Positions 1 through 8,430 of a stretch of 64,000 nucleotides of DNA are shown here, piece by piece. This DNA is from Mycobacterium parmense (lineage in GTDB: Bacteria; Actinomycetota; Actinomycetes; Mycobacteriales; Mycobacteriaceae), in the NCBI RefSeq assembly GCF_010730575.1, contig NZ_AP022614.1:5766001-5830000 (forward strand), written 5' to 3'. Under the pieces are notes generated by a model. That model ran no database searches. It worked only from the letters and a program-made list of their open reading frames with translations, and was not told the DNA's origin. Position 1 is the stretch's first letter, and each line of letters begins with the position of its first letter. The translations under genes were made by a program, and so were the position numbers.

Positions 1-266
1 GCCTGCGCTTCGCCGGACGCGTCGGGACCGGCTTCTCCGAGCGTGAATTGGCCGACCTGAAGAAGAGGCTGGCGCCGCTGCACACCGACCGGTCGCCGTT
101 CGACCCGCCGCTTCCCCGCAGCGAGGCCAGGGGTGTGACGTACGTCGAGCCGGTGCTGGTGGGTGAGGTGCGATACAGCGAGTGGACCCCCGATGACCGC
201 CTGCGCCAATCGAGTTGGCGCGGTCTGCGACCCGACAAGGAACCGAGCGAGGTGGTGCGCGAATGA
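1..266 (+). CDS. ligD: ATP-dependent DNA ligase LigD, C-terminal end (partial)
   Basis: The reading frame is open from base 3 and ends at a TGA at 264-266, so only the last 87 or so residues are present. They match the end of the OB-fold of an ATP-dependent DNA ligase: a GRVGTGF segment, then a Pro-rich stretch, then V-x-V-x-Y-x-E-W-T and a final R-x-S-x-R-G-L-R-x-D-K motif, which is motif VI of the ligase family. LigD seals double-strand breaks with Ku in mycobacterial non-homologous end joining. The downstream gene order is that found after ligD (Rv0938) in M. tuberculosis, which supports LigD over another ATP ligase. The polymerase and nuclease domains lie outside the window. The stop overlaps the next start as ATGA, so the two genes are probably co-translated. 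Confidence 0.85.
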   Translation, partial: LRFAGRVGTGFSERELADLKKRLAPLHTDRSPFDPPLPRSEARGVTYVEPVLVGEVRYSEWTPDDRLRQSSWRGLRPDKEPSEVVRE

Positions 267-2194
267 AATGGGTGACCTTCCGAGGGGCCGACGGCGAGCG
301 GACCGGGGTGCTCGCCGGCGACGCGATCCACCCGATGCCGCCGGGAGTGGCGCTGCTCGACCTGATCGGGCGTGGCGCCGAGGGGCTCCACCAAGCCGCC
401 GAGGAGGCGCTGCGCGCCACGTCGGTGCGTCTGGCGGACGTGACGCTGATGGCGCCGATCCCGCGTCCCCCGTCGATCCGAGACTCGCTGTGCTTCTTGG
501 ACCACATGCGCAACTGCCAGGGCGCGCTCGGCGCTGGGCGGACGCTCGCCGACAGCTGGTACCGCATCCCGGCCTTTTACTTTGCCTGTCCTGCAACCGT
601 TCTCGGGCCGTACGAGGACGCTCCCACGGCGCCGGGAAGCGCTTGGCAGGATTTCGAATTGGAGATTGCCGCGGTCATCGGAGCCGGTGGCAAAGACCTG
701 ACGGTGGAAGAGGCCGAACGCGCCATCATCGGCTACACCATCTTCAACGACTGGTCGGCGCGCGACCTCCAGCAGCTGGAGAGCCAACTGGCGATCGGGC
801 AGGGCAAGGGCAAGGACAGCGGGGTGACGCTGGGTCCATACCTGGTCACGCCCGACGAGCTCGAACCGTACCGCCGTGACGGCAAGTTCGACCTGGCAGC
901 GCAGGCCCTGGTCAACGAGAACGTTATCGGTTCGGGGTCGACCGCCCAGATGGACTGGACATTCGGCGAAGTCATCTCCTACGTCTCGCGCGGCGTGACC
1001 CTGGCCCCCGGCGACGTCATCGGCTCGGGAACGGTGCCCACCTGCACCCTCGTCGAGCATCTCGATCCCGCGCGGCTGGAAGCGTTTCCGGGTTGGCTGC
1101 GCGACGGTGACGTCGTCACGCTCCGGGTCCAGGGGCTGGGCGAGACGCGCCAGACCGTGCGTGCCGCCGGCGCCCCCCACCCGCTGCCGTCGCGCCCCAA
1201 TCCGGACTCCGCGCCCGCCCCCGCCCGTGTCAACCGGGCGCCCGCGAAAGTGCCCTACACGCGTGGGCTGCACCGGGTGGGCGACCGGGTGTGGGCGTGG
1301 ACGCTGCCCGACGGCGGCTACGGGTGGAGCAACGCCGGTCTGGTCGCCGGTGACGGCGCCTCGCTGCTGGTCGACACCTTGTTCGATCTGGCGTTGACCC
1401 GGGAGATGCTCGCCGCGATGAGACCTGTCACCTCATCGGCCCCCATCACCGACGCGTTGATCACCCACTCGAACGGCGACCACACCCACGGCAACCAGCT
1501 GCTCGACCCCGCGGTCCGGATCATCGCCGCGCGGGGCACCGCCGACGAGATCGCCCACGGCATGGCGCCCGCGATGCTGGCGATGGCGCAGACCGCCAAC
1601 CTCGGCCCCGTTGCCACCTCTTACACGCGAGATCGGTTCGGGCACTTCGACTTCAGTGGCATCACGATCCGCAACGCAGACCAGACCTTCGACCGCGAGC
1701 TCACGATGGATGTTGGCGGGCGCCGCGTCGAGCTGCTGAACCTGGGTCCCGCGCATACCGCCGCGGATTCGGTGGTGCACGTGCCCGACGCCGGGGTGCT
1801 GTTCGGCGGCGATCTGCTGTTCATCGGCTGCACCCCGATCGTGTGGGCGGGCCCGATCGCCAACTGGGTCGCGGCCTGCGACACGATGATCGCCCTGGAT
1901 GCCCCGACGGTGGTGCCCGGCCACGGCCCGGTCACCGACCCGGACGGTATCCGCGCCGTCCGCGGTTATCTGACACATGTCTGCGAGCAGGCCGAGGCCG
2001 CCTACGGTCGGGGCCTGTCGTGGGCGCAGGCCGCCGAGACCATCGACCTCGGCGAGTACGCGGAGTGGCTGGACGCCGAGCGGGTCGTCGTCAACGTCTA
2101 CGCGCGCTACCGCGAACTCGACCCCGACACCCCTGAGCTGGACATCATGGCCTTGCTCGTGATGCAGGCCGAGTGGCTGGCCAAGCGCTCCTGA
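263..2194 (+). CDS. Two-domain FAH-family hydrolase/isomerase fused to a metallo-beta-lactamase-fold hydrolase
   Basis: The product has 643 residues. Roughly residues 1-300 form a fumarylacetoacetate hydrolase (FAH) domain, with the FELEIAAVIG metal-ligand segment and the F-N-D-W-S-A-R-D motif of 2-hydroxyhepta-2,4-diene-1,7-dioate isomerases. A Pro/Ala-rich linker follows. From about residue 330 comes a metallo-beta-lactamase fold with H402-S-N404-G-D406-H407, the later His of LGPAHTAAD, the Asp of FGGD and the His of VPGHGPV. The usual HxHxDH motif has Asn in place of its second His. It corresponds to the M. tuberculosis gene Rv0939, annotated there as bifunctional. The start is ATG 263 because it overlaps the ligD stop as ATGA; an in-frame start at 215 would run deep into ligD. 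The substrate is unknown; degradation of an aromatic or keto acid is an inference from the FAH half. Confidence 0.8.
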   Translation: MKWVTFRGADGERTGVLAGDAIHPMPPGVALLDLIGRGAEGLHQAAEEALRATSVRLADVTLMAPIPRPPSIRDSLCFLDHMRNCQGALGAGRTLADSWYRIPAFYFACPATVLGPYEDAPTAPGSAWQDFELEIAAVIGAGGKDLTVEEAERAIIGYTIFNDWSARDLQQLESQLAIGQGKGKDSGVTLGPYLVTPDELEPYRRDGKFDLAAQALVNENVIGSGSTAQMDWTFGEVISYVSRGVTLAPGDVIGSGTVPTCTLVEHLDPARLEAFPGWLRDGDVVTLRVQGLGETRQTVRAAGAPHPLPSRPNPDSAPAPARVNRAPAKVPYTRGLHRVGDRVWAWTLPDGGYGWSNAGLVAGDGASLLVDTLFDLALTREMLAAMRPVTSSAPITDALITHSNGDHTHGNQLLDPAVRIIAARGTADEIAHGMAPAMLAMAQTANLGPVATSYTRDRFGHFDFSGITIRNADQTFDRELTMDVGGRRVELLNLGPAHTAADSVVHVPDAGVLFGGDLLFIGCTPIVWAGPIANWVAACDTMIALDAPTVVPGHGPVTDPDGIRAVRGYLTHVCEQAEAAYGRGLSWAQAAETIDLGEYAEWLDAERVVVNVYARYRELDPDTPELDIMALLVMQAEWLAKRS

Positions 2195-2257
2195 CCGCGA
2201 GAGTGCAACGGGCAGAACATCTCTGGGCAATGAGCGCCGACAGCCGCAACGTTGCGG

Positions 2258-3175
2258 CTAGGGCCGCACGGCCTTGACGAAATGGATCGTCGTGGCCGGA
2301 ACCTGATGCTCGGCATCGCCGAGGTCCGCCAGACCGGCGGCGCTGAACAGGTCGGCGAGCCCCAACCCGGTGGTATCCCAGCCATTCTCGTTCAGGTACG
2401 CGGCGACGTCGGTGCGCTCGCCGGGGAAGGTCAGGCTGGTCAGGTCCATCTCGAGGCCGTGCCGCCGCCAGCCCTCGGTCATCGACCGGGCCTGTTCGCG
2501 CGCCACCTCCGAGTTGCCGGTGACCGTTCCGTAGTCGGCGGCCAAGCGGCTGCCTTCAGCGGACAACGGGATGACGGAGTCCAGCAGTCGAACCTCGGCT
2601 TCCGGCGGCAGCCATCCGATGAGCACGCCCTCGGCGAGCCAGGCGGTCGGCTGCGCGGGGTCGAACCCGTACTCCTGCAACGCCGCCGGCCAGTCCTCCC
2701 GCAAATCGATCCCGACCGTCTGCAGCGTGGCCGTCGGGGCCGCGCCGAGGTCGGCCAGCGTCGCGGCCTTGAAGGCGATGACCTCGGGCTGATCGATCTC
2801 GTAGACCGTCGTCCCGGCCGGCCAGGCCAGCCGGTAGGCACGGGCGTCCAGCCCGGAGGCGACGATCACCACCTGGCGCACGCCGGCGCGGGTCGCCTCG
2901 GCGAAATAGTCGTCGAAGAAGCGGGCGCGGGCCGCGAACGTGTCGACCATCCGCGGAAAACCGACGCTCCTCTCGATCTCCTCGGAGTCGATGTCGCCGA
3001 CGGCCAACCTCGTGAAGACGTCGAGCCCCACGGCCCGGACCAACGGCTCGGCGTACTGGTCGGTGATGACGGGCTGCGGGCGCCTGGAAGCGGCCGCGCG
3101 CGCCGCGGCGACCATGGTGGCCGTGGCCCCCACGCTGTTGGCCAGGTCCCAGGTGTCGCCCTCCGTGCGTGCCAT
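2258..3175 (-). CDS. Putative SAM-dependent methyltransferase (leucine carboxyl methyltransferase-like, TIGR00027 type)
   Basis: This 305-residue protein belongs to the large mycobacterial family of putative S-adenosylmethionine methyltransferases. It has the family's start M-A-R-T-E-G-D-T-W, the ITDQYAEPL segment, the [18 protein letters not shown]-binding loop (motif I), the acidic YEIDQPEV strand and the [11 protein letters not shown] segment. The start at 3175 is chosen for an AAGGAG ribosome site about 7 bases upstream; the frame stays open far upstream but overlaps the opposite-strand hydratase. The methyl acceptor is unknown; mycobacteria carry many paralogues. It is convergent with the fused hydrolase before it and divergent from the enoyl-CoA hydratase. 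Confidence 0.85.
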   Translation of the reverse strand: MARTEGDTWDLANSVGATATMVAAARAAASRRPQPVITDQYAEPLVRAVGLDVFTRLAVGDIDSEEIERSVGFPRMVDTFAARARFFDDYFAEATRAGVRQVVIVASGLDARAYRLAWPAGTTVYEIDQPEVIAFKAATLADLGAAPTATLQTVGIDLREDWPAALQEYGFDPAQPTAWLAEGVLIGWLPPEAEVRLLDSVIPLSAEGSRLAADYGTVTGNSEVAREQARSMTEGWRRHGLEMDLTSLTFPGERTDVAAYLNENGWDTTGLGLADLFSAAGLADLGDAEHQVPATTIHFVKAVRP

Positions 3176-3250
3176 GGTGTCTCCTTCGGTTCGGCGTCCC
3201 GTCCACGGTAGGCCTCGTCGGTGAATTTCCTTGTCGCCTACGGTCGAGGT

Positions 3251-4057
3251 ATGGCAGCTGTGGAATTGCGAACTCTCGAGGACGGCATCGCGTGCCTCAC
3301 CCTCAACCGCCCCGAGCGTCTGAACGCCATCGACGGGGCACTGATCGACGGCGTCGACGCGGCCCTCGACGCGCTCGGCGGGGGCCAGTACCGGGTGGCG
3401 ATCCTGACGGGCGCCGGGCGCGGATTCTGCGCCGGCGCGGATCTGAGCGGTACAGGCCGGCCGTGGACGAAGCCGGCACCGAACACCCCCGCGTTCAAGG
3501 TGAACTACGACTCCCAGGTGCGCCTGGCCAACCTGTTCACCCGGCTCTACGAGCTGCCGATCCCGGTGATCGCCGCGGTCAACGGCGTCGCCGTCGGCGG
3601 TGGGCTGGCGTTCGCGCTGGTGAGCGACGTCCGGGTCGCCTCCGAGCAGGCCCGGTTCGGGTCGGCGTTCATCAAGGCCGGTTTCTCGTCGATGGACATG
3701 GGGACCAGTTACCTGCTGCCGAAGATCGTCGGCGCCGGGGTGGCCCGTGAGCTGATGCTGACCGGCCGCATCATCGACGCGCCCGAGGCGCTGCGCATCA
3801 ACCTGGTGCACGAGGTGGTGGCCCCCGACGAACTGATGACCGCGGCGCTGGGCAAAGCCCGCGAGATCGCCGGAAACAACGCCTACGGCGTATGGCAGAC
3901 CAAGATCGGCCTCAACGCGGCGCTCGACGCGCCCAGCCTGCGGCACGCCATCGAAATCGAGAACCGCACCCAGATTCTGAGCGGCTTCACCAACAATCCG
4001 GTCGAGGCCGCCCGGGCCCACCGGGACAAGCGCGCCCCCAACTGGGATCCGCTGTAG
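3251..4057 (+). CDS. Enoyl-CoA hydratase/isomerase family protein
   Basis: The 268-residue crotonase-fold protein shows [11 protein letters not shown] near residue 20, the first oxyanion loop [10 protein letters not shown] near 60-70, and the second, [20 protein letters not shown], near 110-130, followed by a family C-terminal helix. Such enzymes hydrate or isomerise enoyl-CoA thioesters in beta-oxidation. The ATG at 3251 gives the usual family N-terminus; a GTG at 3221 is in frame but adds ten unsupported residues. The 3' end lies three bases from the end of the convergent F420 oxidoreductase gene. Substrate is not predictable; a possible link to sterol or lipid degradation comes only from the KstR-type box of that neighbour. 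Confidence 0.85.
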   Translation: MAAVELRTLEDGIACLTLNRPERLNAIDGALIDGVDAALDALGGGQYRVAILTGAGRGFCAGADLSGTGRPWTKPAPNTPAFKVNYDSQVRLANLFTRLYELPIPVIAAVNGVAVGGGLAFALVSDVRVASEQARFGSAFIKAGFSSMDMGTSYLLPKIVGAGVARELMLTGRIIDAPEALRINLVHEVVAPDELMTAALGKAREIAGNNAYGVWQTKIGLNAALDAPSLRHAIEIENRTQILSGFTNNPVEAARAHRDKRAPNWDPL

Positions 4058-4060
4058 CGG

Positions 4061-4957
4061 TCACAACTTGGCGATCACGTGCTCGGCGAACATCTCCAGG
4101 TTGCGGATCTTGGTGTCCAGGGCCTCGGTGTCCTTGCCCATGATGTAGGGGATGCGGAAGCCGACGATCACGTCGGTGACGCCCTTGTCCTCGAGGCGCT
4201 TGATGCCGTCGGCGGTGTAGGCGTCGGCCGAGATGACGTGGATCTCGAACGGGCCGGTGTTGCCTTGCTCCTCGCGGAACCGGTTGAGTTTGGCGATCAG
4301 CGCGTCGAGTTCCTCCGGGTCCCCGCCGCCGTGCATCCAGCCGTCCAACCTGGCCGCGCGGCGCAGCGCGGCGTCGGCGTGCCCGCCGATCAGGATCGGG
4401 ACGGGCTTGGTGGGGGCGGGGGTCATCTTGGTCTTGGGGATGTCGTAGAACTCGCCGTGGAACTCGAAGTACTCGCCGGTGGTGAGTCCGCGGATGATCT
4501 CGATGCATTCGTCCATGCGCTTGCCGCGCTTGGCGAACGGCACCCCCATCAGCTCGTAATCCTCGGGCCACGGGCTGGTGCCGACCCCGAATCCCACCCG
4601 ATTGTCGGTCATCGCGGCCAGTGAGCTGATCTGTTTGGCCACCAGCGCCGGCGGCCGGATGGGCAGCTTCAAGACGAAGAAGTTGAATCGCAGCTTCGAC
4701 GTCACCGCGCCCAAAGCCGATGTCAGGACGAAAGTTTCGATGAACTCCTTGCCGTCGAGGAACTCGCGGTTGCCGTCCGGCGTGTACGGGTATTTGGAGT
4801 CCGATTCGTACGGGTAGGCGATGCTGTCGGCGATCGTCATGGCGTCGTAGCCGGCGGCCTCGGCTGCCTTGGCGAGTGGGATGTAATACCTGAAGTCAGT
4901 CATCGCCTCGGCGTAGGTGAACCGCACGTCATCTGCCTTCCGTGAGAGGGTGGTCAC
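4061..4957 (-). CDS. LLM-class F420-dependent oxidoreductase
   Basis: This 298-residue protein has the bacterial luciferase-like TIM barrel: Y-D-A-M-T-I-A-D-S near the N-terminus, the conserved VGFGVGTSPWPEDYELMG loop, the KRMDECIEIIRGL helix and the PVPILIGGHADAALRRAARLDGW segment typical of F420-dependent oxidoreductases. It corresponds by order to Rv0940c. A 14-bp palindrome matching the KstR operator lies 8 bases upstream of the GTG start, suggesting control by the cholesterol-degradation repressor. A second enzyme of the same superfamily at 21286-22134 has the same box. The internal ATG at residue 19 is an alternative start. Confidence 0.85.
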   Translation of the reverse strand: MTTLSRKADDVRFTYAEAMTDFRYYIPLAKAAEAAGYDAMTIADSIAYPYESDSKYPYTPDGNREFLDGKEFIETFVLTSALGAVTSKLRFNFFVLKLPIRPPALVAKQISSLAAMTDNRVGFGVGTSPWPEDYELMGVPFAKRGKRMDECIEIIRGLTTGEYFEFHGEFYDIPKTKMTPAPTKPVPILIGGHADAALRRAARLDGWMHGGGDPEELDALIAKLNRFREEQGNTGPFEIHVISADAYTADGIKRLEDKGVTDVIVGFRIPYIMGKDTEALDTKIRNLEMFAEHVIAKL

Positions 4958-4965
4958 CCGAGAGT

Positions 4966-4979
4966 AGAACGTGTTCTAG
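4966..4979. promoter_or_regulatory. KstR-type operator upstream of F420 oxidoreductase gene
   Basis: The perfect palindrome TAGAACGTGTTCTA fits the KstR consensus TnnAACnnGTTnnA described for cholesterol-catabolism promoters of mycobacteria. It sits 8 bases before the start codon at 4957, where bound repressor would block transcription or initiation. An identical copy occurs at 22144-22157. Confidence 0.75.
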
Positions 4980-5027
4980 TTTGGCCCCCGCGCGGGGCTC
5001 GGCACAACCACGCGCGGCGCGCTGGGG

Positions 5028-5792
5028 CTACAGCTGGTTCTCGGGCCCGATGACCGCCCAGACCGTCTTGCCGCACGACGTGGGGGTGCTGTCCCAGCTG
5101 CGCGACAGCGCTTCGACGATCGCCAGGCCCGACATGTCGATGCCCTCCGCCGGGGACGACAGCCGACGGGCCGGGGCGTTGCTGCCGTCGGACACCGCGA
5201 TGGTCGCCGTGGAGCCGCCGGCCTCGATCCGCACCGTCGGGAAGCTCGAGGTGTGTTCCAGCACGTTCTCCACGAGCACGTTGACGACCACCAGCGCGAC
5301 GGGGATGAGCGCGGCCTGCGACCATGCGGTGAGCCACTCGCGCACCAGCCGGCGTGACTCACGCAGGCTGGTCAGGTCGGCGGGCAGCTCGACGGCGACG
5401 CGCCGCACCGCGCTGCGCGCGGGCCGGGCGAGCGACTTCACCGCCGCCTGGTCCGTCGAGTACAGCGGGACGAAGCTGGTGACCCCGGTGCGTGCGATCG
5501 CGTCACGGGTCGCGCGGTGGGCGCACGCCAACACGATCGGAATCTGGGGCCACGCCTGCGCCTCCCAGTGCACGGCGATGAACGCCGCCCACGACGACTG
5601 CACCGGCGCGCGCAGCGCGGTGACATCGACGACGATGCCCGCCGGCTCGTCGAGTGCCGCTTCGGCGATGCCGTCGCGGAGCGCCGCAGAGTTGGCGGCG
5701 TCAAGGACGCCGTCGACCGTGAGCACTGCCACCGACTCGTCGGTTCGCTTCGCGACGACCAGCGAGGCGGGCCTTTGTGCTCGCGAACTCAC
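5028..5792 (-). CDS. STAS domain plus HATPase (anti-sigma-factor-like) protein
   Basis: The 254-residue protein has two parts. Residues 1-110 resemble a STAS domain of anti-sigma factor antagonists (AVLTVDGVLDAANSAALRD, GIVVDVTALRAP). Residues 125-254 resemble a GHKL ATPase of the RsbW type, with an N-box E-N-V-L-E-H and a G1-like V-S-D-G-S motif, then GLAIVEALSRSWDS, typical of serine-kinase anti-sigma factors. It corresponds to Rv0941c by order. Having both halves in one chain is a compact partner-switch arrangement, but no sigma factor gene is next to it, so its target is unknown. The start is GTG 5792 with an AAGGGG-like ribosome site. Confidence 0.75.
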   Translation of the reverse strand: MSSRAQRPASLVVAKRTDESVAVLTVDGVLDAANSAALRDGIAEAALDEPAGIVVDVTALRAPVQSSWAAFIAVHWEAQAWPQIPIVLACAHRATRDAIARTGVTSFVPLYSTDQAAVKSLARPARSAVRRVAVELPADLTSLRESRRLVREWLTAWSQAALIPVALVVVNVLVENVLEHTSSFPTVRIEAGGSTATIAVSDGSNAPARRLSSPAEGIDMSGLAIVEALSRSWDSTPTSCGKTVWAVIGPENQL

Positions 5793-6186
5793 TGCGCGGA
5801 CCCCTTTCGCTTCTGGGGTTCATCGTCGCCGATGATTGCCGCGATATCGGTGATCAGCGGATGTGCGTGTCCCGAGAGCCGACTGCGATCCGGTGCCATG
5901 TGCTCCCCCTCCAATGGTGCCCGTCAGCGGGTTCCAAGCGGCATCACGCCGTCAGGATCTTGCGAGCTTCGGTGGTGGATTCGCCATTCTCGCGTGGCGC
6001 GGGGGGCGCGGCGCGTTCGGCACGTGTGTGCCCGGTGCCCCGGCCGGCCCCACCCGGTCCGAGACACCGAACTCGACGAACGTTTCGTTCGGCCTCGCTG
6101 CGCGCCTGCGCACTCACGGCGCATACCCACCCGACGCGCGTGCTCAAACGGACCGGAACACCGCGTCGGTGCGGGTGTGCAGCGGT
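5793..6186. other. 394-base stretch without a supported gene
   Basis: Open frames here are Arg/Pro/Ser-rich, overlap each other and show no recognisable domain or ribosome site. It should contain the promoter of the minus-strand STAS/HATPase gene on its left and the 3' flank of the monooxygenase gene on its right. I see no repeat or operator. Confidence 0.5.
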
Positions 6187-7410
6187 TCAGCCGCCGGTGC
6201 GTGCGTACGGCGGGGCGCCCACTCCGGCGACGGTGTGCGTTCCCCACGGCGTGCGTTCGATGAGTCGCGCGGGCGCGGGGTGGCCGTTGACCGTGAGCGT
6301 GGCCGTGCGCGCCCGTTTGCCCGCATCGTGCGGTAGTGGATGCGTTGCGGAGCTGAAAACGGTTCCCTGCCAATGGTATTGGCCGTCAATCGGATCCAGA
6401 TGGCCGGTCAGTCGAACGCGCACCGGAAGGTCGGTGCCGGCGATCGACAGGGTCGCCGCGCCGTCATAGGGCCCGTCGTCGCCGGCCGCGACACACGACA
6501 GCTCGAACGCGGTGCTCACCCGCGGGGCCGGTGCGGGCCTGACGCAGGCTCGCTCGTTGAACACCTGCTGGCTGCTGCGGCGCACCTCGATGCGGGTGCT
6601 GCCCGTGGCGTCCATGTGCCGCACGCACTCGGCGGCATGGCGGGCCTGCGCGCCGAAGTCGGGTCCGGTGACGAAGAAGTAGTTGGGGAAGCCGTGGACG
6701 GCTATCCCGAAACACGGCTCCATCCCGTCATGCCAGGCCTGCCGAAGGGTCACACCGCCGGCGCCGGCGAGCGCGTCGTCGCGAACCCGGTCGTCGACTG
6801 CAAATCCGGTGCCGTAGACGAGTGCGTCGGCGCGGTGTTCGACGCCGTCGTTGGTGCGCAGGCCCCCCGGGGTGATGGCGCTGATCGACGACCTCGCGAT
6901 CGCGATGCGCGGTTGTTTCCCGCGCGCGGCGGGTCGCAGGCGCCGACGCAGCCAGCGCTTGGCGCGGGTCGTGGCCAGGGGCAGTTCGGTGACGATCCGG
7001 CGGGGTGGGTGAGCGAAGACGGTGACCGAGGCGGCGGCGCCGGCCCACCGGTGCAGGTGCCCAGCCGCGCCGGAGTCGACGCCGACGACGGCGAGCCGTT
7101 TTCCGGCCGGGTCGAAATCGTCGTCCGGTGCCGCCGCGTGAAACGAAGGCCCGCGAAAGGTGCTCTGCCCCTTAATTTTCGGTGTCCAGGGGACGAAGGG
7201 CGGCGGCTGGCAGGCGATCACGACGCGGCCGTCGATGCGCTCGCCGCCCGCGGTGCGCAATGCCCAGCTGTCGGTGCCGTCGTCGAAGACGCAACCGACG
7301 ACATCGCGGTCCAGGATCAGCAGATCGGCGATGCCGACTGCGGACAGCTCGGCCGCGGCCGCCCGCGCGGCGGGGCCGGTGCCGACGATGACGATGCGCG
7401 CCGGCGTCAC
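6187..7410 (-). CDS. Flavin-containing monooxygenase-like protein with C-terminal DUF4873-type domain
   Basis: The 407-residue protein starts with an FAD-binding Rossmann motif (IVIVGTGPAARAAAAEL), has a second dinucleotide fold around residues 115-130 (LAVVGVDSGAAG, atypical), and the ALVYGTGF segment common in flavin monooxygenases and their relatives. The last 100 residues form a separate beta-rich domain like DUF4873, often found behind such monooxygenases. The GTG start at 7410 overlaps the stop of the upstream diiron gene as GTGA, showing translational coupling. It matches Rv0943c by order, which I recall as shorter (346 residues). The two enzymes probably act in one oxidation pathway; the substrate is unknown. 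Confidence 0.8.
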   Translation of the reverse strand: MTPARIVIVGTGPAARAAAAELSAVGIADLLILDRDVVGCVFDDGTDSWALRTAGGERIDGRVVIACQPPPFVPWTPKIKGQSTFRGPSFHAAAPDDDFDPAGKRLAVVGVDSGAAGHLHRWAGAAASVTVFAHPPRRIVTELPLATTRAKRWLRRRLRPAARGKQPRIAIARSSISAITPGGLRTNDGVEHRADALVYGTGFAVDDRVRDDALAGAGGVTLRQAWHDGMEPCFGIAVHGFPNYFFVTGPDFGAQARHAAECVRHMDATGSTRIEVRRSSQQVFNERACVRPAPAPRVSTAFELSCVAAGDDGPYDGAATLSIAGTDLPVRVRLTGHLDPIDGQYHWQGTVFSSATHPLPHDAGKRARTATLTVNGHPAPARLIERTPWGTHTVAGVGAPPYARTGG

Positions 7411-8312
7411 AGGAAGTTGGTGCGTTTCCAGGCGCGGCGGCCGATCGGGCCCAGAAGCCCCACCTCGGTCAAAAACGCGGCCAGCGGGGCGAAGCCCGAG
7501 GCCTGCATCTGATGCCGATGCGGGCTGCTGCGCGCGAGCGCCCGGGCGCGCTTGGCGTCCAGGCCCGCTCGCGCATAGGGGATCGGGTTGCTGAACAGGT
7601 AACGGAAGAAGTACCCGCCGAGCCCGTTGATGTTGGCCATGAACCACCTGTTGAACCGCGGCATCGTCTGCACCCGTTTGCGCGCGCCGTCGCGGGCGAA
7701 CTGGATGTGGCGCGCTTCCTCGGTGACGTGAATCCTCATGAGCCGCTGGATGATCGGCTGCAGCTCCGGGTCGTCCATCATCTGCCGCTGCAGCGAGTCG
7801 AAGATCTCCTCGCCGATCAGGGCCGCCACCCACAGCATCGAGCCGTATTGAAAGGCCAGCGGCAGGGCGTTGATGAACATGCGCTGGAGCCGCCGCGGGC
7901 GCACCGGCTTGGCCCCGATGCGCTCGATGGCCTTGCCGAACATGACCATGTGGCGGGTCTCGTCGCCCAGTTCGGTGAGCTTGTAGTGCGTCGACGAGCT
8001 GGTCGGATCCTCGTGCAGGATGGTGCGCAGCAGCGACTGGTTGAGCATGTTCTCGAACCAGATCCCCGCCGACAGCGTGTTGACCAGCTCCTGGCGGGAT
8101 AGCTCGATCTGCTGCTCGCGGGTCATCTCGTCCCACATGGGCGTGCCGTACAGGGAGACCAGCCTCGGCGGCAGATAGAACTTGTCCGGGTCCAGCGGCG
8201 CGTCCCAGTCGATGTCGACGATGGGTTCATACGACTTCTTGACCGAGCCCTTGAGCAACCGCTCGGAGAAGTCTTCCCGGCTCGGCCCACTTGGCTTGAC
8301 CGTCGTGGTCAT
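7407..8312 (-). CDS. AurF-type diiron oxygenase
   Basis: This 301-residue helical protein carries the ligand pattern of non-heme diiron oxygenases: Glu in IWFENMLNQ, E-x-x-R-H in ELGDETRHMVMF, Glu in ALIGEEIFD, and H-x-T-E-E-A-R-H in IHVTEEARHIQFA. This fits the AurF family (p-aminobenzoate N-oxygenase-like). Such enzymes use two irons and O2 to oxygenate amines or other substrates. Its stop overlaps the start of the flavin monooxygenase downstream, which might recycle electrons or further oxidise the product. A 20-bp palindrome lies 31 bases upstream of its start, in the divergent region shared with cobF. Confidence 0.8.
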   Translation of the reverse strand: MTTTVKPSGPSREDFSERLLKGSVKKSYEPIVDIDWDAPLDPDKFYLPPRLVSLYGTPMWDEMTREQQIELSRQELVNTLSAGIWFENMLNQSLLRTILHEDPTSSSTHYKLTELGDETRHMVMFGKAIERIGAKPVRPRRLQRMFINALPLAFQYGSMLWVAALIGEEIFDSLQRQMMDDPELQPIIQRLMRIHVTEEARHIQFARDGARKRVQTMPRFNRWFMANINGLGGYFFRYLFSNPIPYARAGLDAKRARALARSSPHRHQMQASGFAPLAAFLTEVGLLGPIGRRAWKRTNFL

Positions 8313-8343
8313 GGCTGGCGCCCCTTCGTTGGGTCTTCAGACG

Positions 8344-8363
8344 GTACCCATGGTACTGGGTAC
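8344..8363. promoter_or_regulatory. 20-bp palindromic operator between diiron oxygenase and cobF genes
   Basis: GTACCCA and TGGGTAC form a perfect 7-bp inverted repeat with a six-base spacer, itself containing GGTAC. The site lies in the 118-base divergent region, 31 bases from the diiron oxygenase start and 67 bases from the cobF start. The size and symmetry are typical of a TetR-family operator; no such regulator gene is adjacent in this window. Confidence 0.5.
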
Positions 8364-8430
8364 TTATGGTCCCGACTAGGCCTTCGAGGTTGCGATTCGG
8401 CAATCTGTGTGGGGCGGCGAGGAGGGTCTG

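Noticed and set aside
2258..4021. 587-codon minus-strand frame extending the methyltransferase upstream
   Set aside because: The extra N-terminus lies antisense to a clear enoyl-CoA hydratase; the family start and ribosome site are at 3175.
6187..8136. 649-codon frame covering the monooxygenase and much of the diiron gene
   Set aside because: The upstream third is an antisense-free frame shadow of the diiron oxygenase; the GTG at 7410 with GTGA overlap is the true start.
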